Assembly: GCA_002943765.1 (NCBI GenBank)
Contig: PQWQ01000026.1
Location: forward strand, 1-64,000
Reading direction: 5' to 3'
Length of the DNA stretch: 64,000 bases
Source: Psoroptes ovis
Taxonomy: Eukaryota; Arthropoda; Arachnida; Sarcoptiformes; Psoroptidae
Part shown: in pieces, positions 1 through 10,594 of the stretch
Layout of the letters: each line of letters starts with the position of its first letter
Position numbering within the stretch: position 1 is the first letter of the stretch
Notes under the pieces: generated by a model
What the model was told of the DNA's origin: nothing
The model's database searches: none
Seen by the model: the letters and a program-made list of their open reading frames with translations, nothing else
Translations under genes and position numbers: made by a program

Positions 1-1428
1 ACGTGGAAATTTTTCAAAAAATCGAAAAAATCTAAGGCTATCCATCGCCAAAATTTTTCAAAAAATCGAAAAAATCTAAGGCTATAGTACGTGGAAATTT
101 TTCAAAAAATCGAAAAAATCTAAGGCTATCCATCGTCAAAATTTTTGAAAAAATCGAAAAAATCTAAGGCTATAGTACGTGGAAATTTTTCAAAAAATCG
201 AAAAAATCTAAGGCTATCCATCGCCAAAATTTTCGAAAATTTCGAAAAAATCTAAGGCTATCCATCGTCAAAATTTTTGAAAAAATCGAAAAAATCTAAG
301 GCTATAATACGTGGAAATTTTCGAAAATTTCGAAAAAATCTAAGGCTATCCATCGTCAAAATTTTTGAAAAAATCGAAAAAATCTAAGGCTATAGTACGT
401 GGAAATTTTTCAAAAAATCGAAAAAATCTAAGGCTATCCATCGTCAAAATTTTTGAAAAAATCGAAAAAATCTAAGGCTATAGTACGTGGAAATTTTTCA
501 AAAAATCGAAAAAATCTAAGGCTATCCATCGCCAAAATTTTTCAAAAAATCGAAAAAATCTAAGGCTATCCATCGTCAAAATTTTTGAAAAAATCGAAAA
601 AATCTAAGGCTATCCATCGTCAAAATTTTTGAAAAAATCGAAAAAATCTAAGGCTATAGTACGTGGAAATTTTTCAAAAAATCGAAAAAATCTAAGGCTA
701 TCCATCGTCAAAATTTTTCAAAAAATCGAAAAAATCTAAGGCAATAGTACGTGGAAATTTTTCAAAAAATCGAAAAAATCTAAGGCTATCCATCGTCAAA
801 ATTTTTGAAAAAATCGAAAAAATCTAAGGCTATCCATCGTCAAAATTTTTGAAAAAATCGAAAAAATCTAAGGCTATAATACGTGGAAATTTTTCAAAAA
901 ATCGAAAAAATCTAAGGCTATCCATCGCCAAAATTTTCAAAAAATCGAAAAAATCTAAGGCTATCCATCGTCAAAATTTTTGAAAAAATCGAAAAAATCT
1001 AAGGCTATAGTACGTGGAAATTTTTCAAAAAATCGAAAAAATCTAAGGCTATCCATCTTCAAAATTTTTGAAAAAATCGAAAAAATCTAAGGCTATACAT
1101 CTTCAAAATTTTTGAAAAAATCGAAAAAATCTAAGGCTATAATACGTGGAAATTTTTCAAAAAATCGAAAAAATCTAAGGCTATCCATCGCCAAAATTTT
1201 CAAAAAATCGAAAAAATCTAAGGCTATCCATCTTCAAAATTTTTGAAAAAATCGAAAAAATCTAAGGCTATCCATCTTCAAAATTTTTCAAAAAATCGAA
1301 AAAATCTAAGGCTATCCATCTTCAAAATTTTTGAAAAAATCGAAAAAATCTAAGGCTATAATACGTGGAAATTTTTCAAAAAATCGAAAAAATCTAAGGC
1401 TATACATCGACAAAATTTTTGAAAAAAT

Positions 1429-1429
<1 letters not shown>
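1..1429. repeat. 44-bp satellite array, two monomer classes
   Basis: About 33 tandem monomers of 44 bp (a few are 43) run from the left edge to the A-tract at 1430. All share the 3' part ending TCGAAAAAATCTAAGGCTAT. The first ~10 bases define two classes: A (AGTACGTGGA, or AATACGTGGA) and B (CCATCGCCAA, CCATCGTCAA or CCATCTTCAA). The order starts as strict A-B alternation (1-220) and becomes A-B-B or A-B-B-B further right, and the CTTCA form of B appears only after about 1050. The left end is not seen, so the true length is unknown. Intergenic tandem satellite; no coding potential seen. Confidence 0.95.

Positions 1430-1461
<32 letters not shown>
1430..1461. repeat. poly(A) tract, 32 A
   Basis: Uninterrupted run of 32 A directly at the end of the last satellite monomer. 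It marks a sharp border between the array and single-copy DNA. Confidence 0.95.
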
Positions 1462-1462
<1 letters not shown>

Positions 1463-1992
1463 AATCGATAATTCATTTTTGGTCAAATCGATTGATTGAT
1501 CAATCAACTGTATCCCTGTGAACTGATTCGGTTTTGAATAAATTTTTGAATAATTCGGAAATAATGATGGTTCAATCATTTGCTTTTATTGATTTCGAAT
1601 GACCAATAATTAAATGTGTGTGGGCAGCACACATATGTGCAAGAGCTTGTAAATCTTGAGAGCTTGCAATTTGGGAAAAAATAATTGAATTTTTTTCAAT
1701 GAAATTTTCCATGGAAAATCAATATTTCAACCAATATTTCAATTAATTGCTTAATTATTTCTTTTGTTTTTTTTTCTTATTCGAAAGTCAATTTCAGCTG
1801 GTAATTTCGAGTGTTTCATCAATCAGGTAACAAATCATTAAACAAATGAATTTTTCTCAAATGAAAATCAATTTATTTATTCTGAAGAACAAAAAAATTA
1901 ATTTTTTCAAATTTTGAAATTTTGAAATTAATCAATCCCAGCCACCAATCCATCGATCAATTCCATCGATCCCATCCAATCAATCTCATCCA
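1462..1992. other. AT-rich intergenic stretch
   Basis: No open frame with coding character. Several short direct repeats (AATCAATC-type runs near 1940-2000). It lies 3' of the minus-strand orphan gene and probably includes its 3' UTR. Confidence 0.6.
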
Positions 1993-2739
1993 TTAATCAT
2001 CCAACATTAACATCATCGCATCATAATGCCTGATTAACCATAATGTTTGATTCAATATTTGATAATCACGGTGTATTGTCAGCAAATTTCGATATGTAAT
2101 CAATATTGATTTTCTTAATTTAATAATAAAATTTTTTGTTTCATAATAATATGGTATATGATATATTGATGATATTATCATTAAATGATCAATCATTGTT
2201 TGTAATAATGTTATTGTATCGATAATCATTAATGATATTTTATTAATTATATTATCAATTTCATCATTATTATTATTGTTGACGTATTCATATTGTTCAT
2301 GTTGTATTTGTTTTGATAATGATAATAAAAATTCAAACAATTCATTAAATAATTCATTATTTTCATCAATTTCATATTCAATTTGTTTGATCATTATCAA
2401 CAGTAATTCACATATTTTACATTCATCATTATTATCATTGTTGTTGCTGCTGCTGCTGCCATTATCAATATTTTTCAATAATTTTTCATAATAATTTTTG
2501 GAAAAATTTTGACGAAAATATTGCAATAAATAATCAATGATTTCATTATAATTCCATTGACTTTTATTAATAAATTGTAATGTTGTTCGTGGTTGTTGTT
2601 GAATGGAAAAATTTTGACCACTTAAATTGGATAAATTTTCCAATGATTTTTCGTTTTTTCCCAATGAACTTTCACCAACGAGATTTTGTTCAATAATTTC
2701 TTGTAAAATAATGTCAATTTTTTCTAAACCTTTGATCAT
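1993..2739 (-). CDS. orphan protein, 248 aa, predicted mostly helical
   Basis: I do not recognise the family. The protein is 248 aa, rich in Asn, Ile and Leu, with an N/S run at about residues 93-103 and long hydrophobic-polar helices such as LLLIMIKQIEYEI and KISLMIIDTITLL. No signal peptide or convincing membrane span. Support for a real gene: the frame is long for such AT-rich DNA, an in-frame TGA lies 27 bases upstream of the ATG, and just upstream a plausible 52-bp 5'-UTR intron (2791-2842, minus strand GTAAGT to a T-rich tract then CGCATAG) has the small size seen in neighbouring genes. It could also be one exon of a larger gene. Its neighbour on the right is the carbonic anhydrase gene in the same orientation, about 480 bp away. 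Confidence 0.5.
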   Translation of the reverse strand: MIKGLEKIDIILQEIIEQNLVGESSLGKNEKSLENLSNLSGQNFSIQQQPRTTLQFINKSQWNYNEIIDYLLQYFRQNFSKNYYEKLLKNIDNGSSSSNNNDNNDECKICELLLIMIKQIEYEIDENNELFNELFEFLLSLSKQIQHEQYEYVNNNNNDEIDNIINKISLMIIDTITLLQTMIDHLMIISSIYHIPYYYETKNFIIKLRKSILITYRNLLTIHRDYQILNQTLWLIRHYDAMMLMLDD

Positions 2740-3320
2740 ATTTCCAAATTTGTAATCAGAAGATCAAGTACAATTGGATATTGCAGGATGCTATGCGAAA
2801 AAAAACTTGGAAGAAAAATCAATCAAAATAAAATAAACTTACATGGAAATTAAGACTGATTTAGCCTATTTGAACAATATTTAAACAATTATTAAATTAA
2901 ATCAAATTACAATAATTGAATTGAAGAAAATTTCCATTAATTAATTAATGTTTAATTAATTTTGTTCAAATATTTCAAATTACAAAATAAAATAAAACAA
3001 TAATCTTTAATTATTAAAAATCAAAATAATTCAAGAACAAAAAAAATATATTCCCATATAATAATTATTACTATACGAATGTCACTCGGATGTGTGTGTT
3101 TAAAGGTGTTTAAGATTTTTTTATATTTGATAATATGCTAAGCATTATGTCAAAATATGTTGATCACATTTGAAATTAGAAGTTTTGTGTTCTTAGAATA
3201 TGTATTGAAATAGATTTACGTCTTGGATATCTTCAATTATGTTTTGTCTTAAGTTTTCCGTGTCCAATGAAAGTGTAATCACTGTTTGAATTTTGATTAG
3301 TAACTGACTATTTGACTTGA
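2740..3320. other. intergenic, putative 5' UTR and spacer
   Basis: Contains the leader and possible 52-bp leader intron of the orphan gene (to about 2860), then AT-rich DNA to the carbonic anhydrase stop codon. Nothing else recognised. Confidence 0.5.
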
Positions 3321-5898
3321 TTAATTGATAGATTGTATACCGGCTAAATACGATATACAAATGACCATCAAATTAATGGTGATGATTGACATTGTATTCG
3401 TATTCGGTATGAAACCTTTGTTAACATTTTCAGCCGCAAATGATGATTCAATTTTACGGCCATTTAATGGCTGTAATTTACGATAATTGTTGGCCATTTT
3501 TTCATCATCTTCGACTTTCATGACGCCTAAGAATTTTTCAAACTAAAATTTGAAATTTTAAAAATTTGAAAATGAATTGAATGTTCAAGAATTGATGAAA
3601 AGACAAGCATCATAGCAATCAATTACCTGTGAAATACCAATTTCATTTGGTTGATTCAATACCAACCAAACTAATCCTTCCGTACATGGAGGTGTTGTCA
3701 ATGATCCATGATAACGATATAATTTATCAGTATTTTTAGGTAATAAATTTTGTAATGTAATCGTATCACGCATAAATTCACTTTGATCCGATTTTGATGT
3801 TTGTAATTTTTCAATCATATCGCAAATGACAACGAATTCTGGATTCATTTTCTTAATCTAAAAGTGACCATAAATAATAGATAATGGGATGCGGCAATGG
3901 TTAAGACTATAGCTGTTCAAGACATTTAAGATCATAATCAAACCTCGAAAAATATGCCCAACACCGAAACGCTACCATCACGTGCTTCTAATGCTCTATT
4001 CAATGAACCATGTTTTGCATGATTATAGTGGACTAAATGCATCTGTAATTTACGAAAATGAATTCAAATCATTAATCCATAAAATTAAAATGCAAATTTC
4101 TTAAGAATATCCTGCGCATACCTCGACAGCGAATGCACGTCCATTAATTTTATGTTCCGATCCGATATGTTTGGCTGAACCCCAATGAAAATGAAATTGT
4201 GCTAGGCGGAATATATCGTTATTCAAAACACTACCAGTGATGGCCGGTGCTGATCCAATATCACCCGTATATTCAAATTGAACTAATAATTCAAAACAAT
4301 TATCAGATTAATTTAAATATAAATCAATCAATTGTCAAATACATACTAGAATGTCCATTATTGGTCACTTTATAACTGATCAATGGTTGATCATAATTGA
4401 TAAATGATAATCGTAATGAATTATTATAATATAAATCTTTCGAATTGATATCTATTGGTGATTGACTATTACCATCGCATTGATTTTCAGCATTTGGCCA
4501 ACTTTGTTGATCTGATTGAAATAATACAAATAATCAATAACATTCAATACGGTTACTTAGATCAATAGTGATTGCAATCAATCGATAACTATGTGTGATT
4601 GCAATACACAGACACTTACCATCATAGCTCCAATGGGAGGAAGCCGCCAATACTTGAATCGTTGAATGAATAAAAGGAAAAAAATTTTCAAAATTAATTT
4701 CTTTGATTTAAATCAAATCAAAAAAGCAATTCATTGAATCACATAGAAAGCATATTGATTCATCGATTTGATTTGATTTTTTGCGCCTTTTAACATCAAT
4801 AAGGCTTCAATGCTTACACATGCATTCAGCATATGATGAATATGTGTTTACTGAACAAATTCATGTGGTAAATTTGTTTATTTTTCGATCAAAAATTAAT
4901 CAATATTTATTTCAAATTGAAATATTAGGTTGTCCGAAAAGTTTTGGCCGATTTTCATGAGCAACTTTATTGTGATTAAGCCGAATGAACTTTTCGAACT
5001 TGCCTTATAGATGATTCACATTCAAATTCATTCATTCATTGACAGTTTAATTTTCATTTTTTCCTCAAAAAAAAATTGAATAAAATTCAAATTCAAACTT
5101 TGAATGTTTAATCTCTACCATTGAACAAAAAAAAGAAAGCCTTGATTTTATTTTATTTTATTTTTCATTTTTCTTCTAAAAATTCAAATTATTGGGTTGT
5201 ACCATAAGTTATTACCAATTTTTCAATGATTTTCTACCATATAACCGGCAAGAACTTATGGGACAATCTAATACTATGCACATTTATCATAGATATAAAC
5301 ACTTATATAAACTTATAGACTTATGTGATGATGATGACAACATAAGCCGATTGAAGGAAGAAGAAGAATGCAACTTGAATACACATCTAATACTTGTTTT
5401 ATTTAAATCTTTGAATTGAATTGAATTATATTGAGATTCATTCATTTAAATTTAAGGATATTAGAATATTAAAAATAAGGAATAAGAATCGTATGAATAA
5501 TTCTGTCATTTTGTCCTCGAAATTCTTGACAGAATAATGAAAATTTCAATTTTGATTTTAATTTTAATATATTTAGGTTGTCCGAAAAGTTCATTCGGCT
5601 TAATCAATCGATAGTTGCCCATGAAAATCGGCCAAAACTTTCCGGACAATCTAATAATGTTGAAGCAAAATGACAGAATCAACGGCGGAAAATTTTCAAG
5701 GAAAAATCCTTCAAAATTAACTTTAACTTAATTCAGTTAAGACGTATAATTATAATAAGAATACTTGGGAATTTTCAACATAGAATACATACCATTTGTA
5801 ATATAATTATTATTACCAATATTACATAATATAACAATAATAATCGATGATAATATCAGTGTATATGATGATAAGGGTGTATCATTGAATTTTGCCAT
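3321..5898 (-). CDS. secreted/GPI-anchored alpha carbonic anhydrase
   Basis: Alpha-class carbonic anhydrase (CO2 + H2O to bicarbonate), 338 aa, built from seven minus-strand exons: 5793-5898, 4620-4652, 4347-4511, 4122-4282, 3944-4042, 3627-3857, 3321-3542. All junctions are GT-AG and keep frame. The mature enzyme starts around HWSYDD (residue 42). Zinc ligands are visible as FHFHWG (H132, H134) and EMHLVH (H157), with the 25-residue spacing of the family. The proton-shuttle His is in NNGHS (H100) and the substrate-pocket Thr is T242 of SLTTPPC. C58 and C246 match the disulfide of extracellular isoforms. Residues 1-35 form a hydrophobic N-terminal segment (signal peptide). A hydrophobic tail (about 317-335) follows the PLNGRK motif and suggests a GPI signal or anchor. 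All key residues are intact. Intron 1 (1.14 kb) carries three MITEs; the other introns are 64-300 bp. Confidence 0.93.
4926..5008 (-). mobile_element. mariner-like MITE type I (copy 1)
   Basis: Inverted copy of the asymmetric ~80-bp element: AGGTTGTCCGAAAAGTTTTG on the left, GAATGAACTTTTCG on the right. The right end is damaged. Lies in intron 1 of the carbonic anhydrase gene. Confidence 0.8.
5192..5272. mobile_element. mariner-like MITE type III (copy 2)
   Basis: Near-palindromic element with GGTTGTACCATAAGTTATTA at the left and CAAGAACTTATGGGACAATC at the right. Carbonic anhydrase intron 1. Confidence 0.85.
5574..5653 (+). mobile_element. mariner-like MITE type I (copy 3)
   Basis: Well kept copy flanked by TA: AGGTTGTCCGAAAAGTTCAT ... 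ACTTTCCGGACAATCTA. Carbonic anhydrase intron 1. Confidence 0.9.
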
Positions 5899-6240
5899 AT
5901 TCTTTATATTATATCAAATAATATTGATCAAAAAATTAAAATTTTATCAAAAATAAAAACTTGGAATCAAAGGATTATTGTTCAAAAATGAACAACAACA
6001 ACAACAACAACAACACACAGCACACCGCCAGAGAACCAATAACCAGAACAAATTGAAATATCACTGGGGTTTTCGTTTGTCGATTTATGGCTGTTGTTTC
6101 GGTTGTTCGATTGTTGGTTGTTGTTATCTAATGCACCAAAACGAATGTGGAATTATTGGCTTCTTTGTAGCTTTTGGCAAAAATTGTTTTATTTGAAAAT
6201 TTTGACAAAAAATCACAGAAACAAAATGAATTAAACAAAT

Positions 6241-6264
6241 ATCATCATCATCATCATCATCATC
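6241..6264. repeat. ATC microsatellite
   Basis: Eight near-perfect ATC units in non-coding DNA. Confidence 0.85.
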
Positions 6265-7750
6265 GACACTAATAATCAATAATCGTGATCAAACACATTC
6301 AATGGCAATGATAATTCATGTGAATTCAATTTTTGTCGTTGTGGTTGTTGTGCAAAACATATAATTTAAATGAAAACACATTGAAAATACACAAACACTA
6401 ACACAATTCAATTCAATAATATTCGATTTATTCAAAAATGTGTGTTCAAATAATAATAATTTTCGAATTTTTGAATTTTCGTTCAATCATTGAATGTGTT
6501 CGATCATTGAATTTGTTCAATCATTGAATGTGTTCAATAATAATAATAATCACCGCAACACTTTGATTACATTAAATAATATTGATTTGAACATATAGCA
6601 GTATCGATACGCGAATATTATTGAATGTTATGCACACATGAACATACATAAATACACAGACTAATATTAATACGATCAATGTGTATGTGTGTGTGTGTGC
6701 GGCAGCAGATATTCCTTGGATAATTTAAAATTTGAAAAATGATAAATCGTAATTGTTGTAATGATTATTATTATTTGTTTGTTTGTTTGTGTGTGATAAT
6801 ACTTAATGAATTACAAATGAAGATTAGTATTTATTCATTCATATGTTTATCTATCTTGATGATATATATATTTGAGAAATCTATTTCTTAAATAATTATT
6901 TTGAATTTTTTTTTTGAATGGAAAATAAAAATATAACAGATAATGACGGGAAAAACTAAACAAAATGAATCCACCCACTATTCAATGAATTGAATAATAT
7001 TCACATTATCACTGTGGTGCAATAGTGATACAGTTTTGGATTTCAGTCATTCAAATATCAGTCAGATATCAGTGTTTGTGTATATGTGTGTTTTACTTGA
7101 TATTTTGATAATGATAAGTGAATATTATTAATATGTTTATAAGTATTCAAAGAGAAATTCAAGTAAAATAAATGAAAATTAAACAAACAAGAAAATTATA
7201 ATCTTAAAAAATAGAAATTCATGGAAATGTATTGAAGATTATTGTACAAGTTGTGTTGATAATAATAATAATAATCGATTGGAATCAATGGATTTGAATG
7301 GATTGAATTGTATAATATGTTATTGGTTTGAATTGAATTGTCATTGATATAATGATGATTATTGAAAAAACAGATAATTATAACACGAACAAACGATCAA
7401 ACAAACAAATAAATAAATCAATGATTGAACAAGTTGTAATAATGATGATTATCACTAATTACAAGTAATAATTATTTGTTGTTCATGAAATTTTCAATTT
7501 CAAAATTTTCAATAGAAATTCATATCAAATACAATCATATACAGATCAATCAAATACAAATCATATCAATACAAATATAATTGATTTTGATGAATTTTGT
7601 GTCGGTGTGTTTGATCGTAAAATGTAATGTGTAAAATATAAAAATAACACGTGCGGCAAGTTGTACAAGATCAATTGAAATCGATCAATCAAAGGTTGAA
7701 ATGAAACGAATCAAAGGTTGAGAGCTTTAAATTTTTAAAAATTTCAAATC

Positions 7751-7776
7751 AAAAAAAAAAAAAAAAAAAAAAAAAA
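7751..7776. repeat. poly(A) tract, 26 A
   Basis: Uninterrupted run of A in intergenic DNA. Confidence 0.95.
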
Positions 7777-8579
7777 CAACAAAAGAAGACAGAATCAATA
7801 TTAATGGACAGGTGATCAAATATTTTCATTCGACCTATAGCCCAATGGTTCGATACAATTTGATTCATTCAAACAAATTGATGTTTGGTGTTTGACTTTT
7901 GAAAACTATAGTTTTATTAAACATACACACACGTAAAATCACTATGCAAACAAACAAATATCTGAAAATAATGATGATTATTTAAATATTTTTTTTTATG
8001 ATTTTCAAAATTTAAGTACGAAAATATAAAAATTTAAATGAATGAATGAATGAATGGAAATTTCTACTACAAAATTTTACATTGGGTTTTTATTGTATAT
8101 TATATACATTCATTTATGGCTGTTCATATTTCACAAATATTTATCTGTTTTTTGGTTTTTGGCAGCTGTGTAAATGTATTTTTTTGTATTTTTGCATTTA
8201 AATTTTTTTTCGTGCACCAAAAGCGCCAACTAATTCGAAACAGTTATTGTCATTCAATGCCGGCAATTTTCCGAACACTACGACTAAACAGACGTACTAC
8301 TACGTCAGTAATAGCAGTAATTGACTAATGCAAAAAACGGCTTAACACGTCATTGGCAGCTTCAATGTCATTTTTTAAAAAGAAATTTTTTTTTTAAATT
8401 TTCGCCTATTTTTATATATAGAAATATAAATGATGCTAGTATTGGCCAAACAAACAACTTGCACATCTTCATTAATATTTAGTGAAGATTTATCAATTTA
8501 TTAACAGAAATAAATGAATATTTCATATCATTGTTAAGATTATAGAAAGAAATAATTTGAAGATGCGCAAAATATATAA

Positions 8580-8657
8580 AGGTTGTCCGAAAAGTTCATT
8601 CGGCTTAATCAATCGAGAGTTGCACATGAAAATCGGCCAAAACTTTTCGGACAACCT
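8580..8657 (+). mobile_element. mariner-like MITE type I (copy 4)
   Basis: The cleanest type I copy: AGGTTGTCCGAAAAGTTCAT at the left, ACTTTTCGGACAACCTA at the right, with the internal ATGAAAATCGGCC. Confidence 0.92.
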
Positions 8658-8978
8658 AATATATTCGAAAATGTAAAAAATGATCTGAAATGATTTAAAA
8701 TGATTTGTTCAAATCGTGGACACAAAGAAAAAGTTTTGGATTTTGAACAAAATCATTTTCGGGCTGATGGCCATTATTCGGGTATCGAAATTTTTCGATT
8801 AATCATACCAACCAACCATATCATTGATTGTATTGTTTTCAAATTTTCATTTTTCAAAATTGAAATTCGAAATTGAAATCGAATTCGATGTTTGCCAAAA
8901 AAACATAAATTGCCATGTCATGTATATCATCAATATCACACAATTGATATCGATCATTATTTATTATTATTTATTGTA

Positions 8979-9058
8979 TTGGATCGTACTGAAAGTTTTT
9001 GTCGATTTACTAATCAAAAAAACGTTTGAAAATCGGCAAAAACTTTTCGGACAATCTA
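8979..9058. mobile_element. mariner-like MITE type V (copy 5), decayed left end
   Basis: The right end CAAAAACTTTTCGGACAATC is intact. The left end is mutated to GATCGTACTGAAAGTTTTTG. Most like the copy at 44298. Confidence 0.75.
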
Positions 9059-10109
9059 ATATTGTAAATTAATATTTATAAGCCTCATAAATGTTTTTCA
9101 AAATTGATTCAATTTCAATTTCTATTTTTATAAATATATTCGATTCAATACGATTGATCGATTTAGATGAAAATATATCAATTTTGGGTCTAAAATTTAG
9201 ATTAAATGATCATGTCATTTTGAAGAACAGAAATTGCATTATCATCATGATCCTAATTGCATTTTTCGATACTCATTTCGATAATTTGAAAAATGAAAAA
9301 ATAGGATCATTATCTATAATCTTGATGAAAGTCAAGGGCCCAGATCGCTTTTGGTCATTTATTCTGGGACGATTCGGCAAACATTTGTCCCAGAATTCCC
9401 AGAATACGGATGATTCATTGAATTATCAAGCTTGATTGAAGCTTCATTGAAGCTTTTCAAATTGATGTTTTGAATGGAAAAATTTGATTAAAATGAATGG
9501 AAAAATTTTCCATTTAAAACGTGATCGAACGTGAATCAATCATATCAAGGCGTATCAATATCAGACAGTGAAAACATTGAAAACATTTGTGTTTTTCATT
9601 GATTGCCACCTCTCCGAAATGATCATGAGTTTGACAAAAGAAGGGGGTTATAAACAGTAGCTTCAAGCTATGAAATAATAGAGAGCACAACCTCATACAC
9701 AACCTAATCGATAATTCTACAAATTTCAGCTGAAAAAATTAATTAAAGTATCGAAACAATCGAATCAATCAATCGATTTGATTGATCAATCAATCAAAAA
9801 AATATCGATGACACAAAGTATCGATTTGAATATCATCGATATATTGATTAATTATAATTATTATAATTATAATCAGTACATTGACATGATTGACGACATT
9901 CAATATCGTCCAATAAATCAGCAGAAAAATCAATGATCAATATATCACATGTATGCATTGAGATAAGATATCGAATTGTTATGCTTTGATAAACCAAAAC
10001 AGGAACAAAAACGTTTGAAAAATTCAAACGTTTATCTGTTCATGACAACTAACGTTTCGATGTTTTCCTGCGGACATGATTGAATGAATAACTAATTAAA
10101 AATTATAAT

Positions 10110-10230
10110 TACAAGCGTTAAAGTTTTAATTCGTAGTTTTAAAATTTAATTTCGTAATTTTGAATATAATTTCAAAAGGTAAAACTACGAAAATCAATTT
10201 TAAAACTACGAATTAAAACTTTAAATCATG
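10110..10230. mobile_element. second inverted-repeat (MITE-like) family, copy A
   Basis: About 120 bp with long inverted ends: AAAGTTTTAATTCGTAGTTT at the left and the matching AAACTACGAATTAAAACTTT at the right. Two more copies occur at 13434 and 59869. No transposase is present; the TIR does not resemble the mariner-type ends. Confidence 0.75.
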
Positions 10231-10594
10231 ATAATTTTTTTATTTCAAATATTTGTGTGTGAAACATATATAATTGATCTGATGTATATGCTTCGATTTA
10301 TATTTGAAATATTTAGTTTTTTTTTTTTTTTTTTGTAAATCATTCATAATTATCGGAAATTTTCCATTGAAATAATTAAATTTTTGTTTTTAATTTATTT
10401 AAAAGTATCGATTATAATTTATTATAAATAAATAATAGGTTGTCGTTGCAGCCAGCCAACCAGCCACCCACACCCACCCATACAAGTGGTATTTGGAACT
10501 GGTGATAAATATTGGTGATAATAATTAAAGATGAAAGCTATAAAATATTCATTTGAATAATTGGAATCGATCCGAATTATTATTATTTGTAATA

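Larger units (their letters stand above)
5899..10594. other. 4.7-kb intergenic region with MITEs
   Basis: Between the start of the carbonic anhydrase gene and the end of the amidase gene. It holds an ATC microsatellite (6241-6264), a TG run near 6680-6698, a 26-A tract (7751-7776), two type I/V MITEs (8580, 8979), a small hairpin (9361-9396) and one copy of a second inverted-repeat family (10110-10230). Open frames here have no family similarity and poor coding character. No gene is supported. Confidence 0.7.

Noticed and set aside
1..1429. CRISPR-like regular repeats
   Set aside because: Repeats are directly adjacent with no unique spacers; this is a satellite array in a eukaryotic genome.
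5192..5419. 75-aa frame starting in a MITE
   Set aside because: Its first third is MITE sequence; several similar frames across other MITE copies (22369, 25409, 41638, 48104) arise the same way.
5978..6196. 72-aa plus-strand frame with a Gln run and Cys-rich end
   Set aside because: Lies just upstream of the carbonic anhydrase start on the other strand, starts in a CAA repeat and has no family motif.
8050..8328. 92-aa plus-strand frame, hydrophobic
   Set aside because: Phe/Ile-rich from T-rich DNA; the GC-richer end has no family similarity in any frame.
9091..9435. 114-aa plus-strand frame
   Set aside because: Composition is that of random AT-rich DNA; the 3' part is a hairpin.
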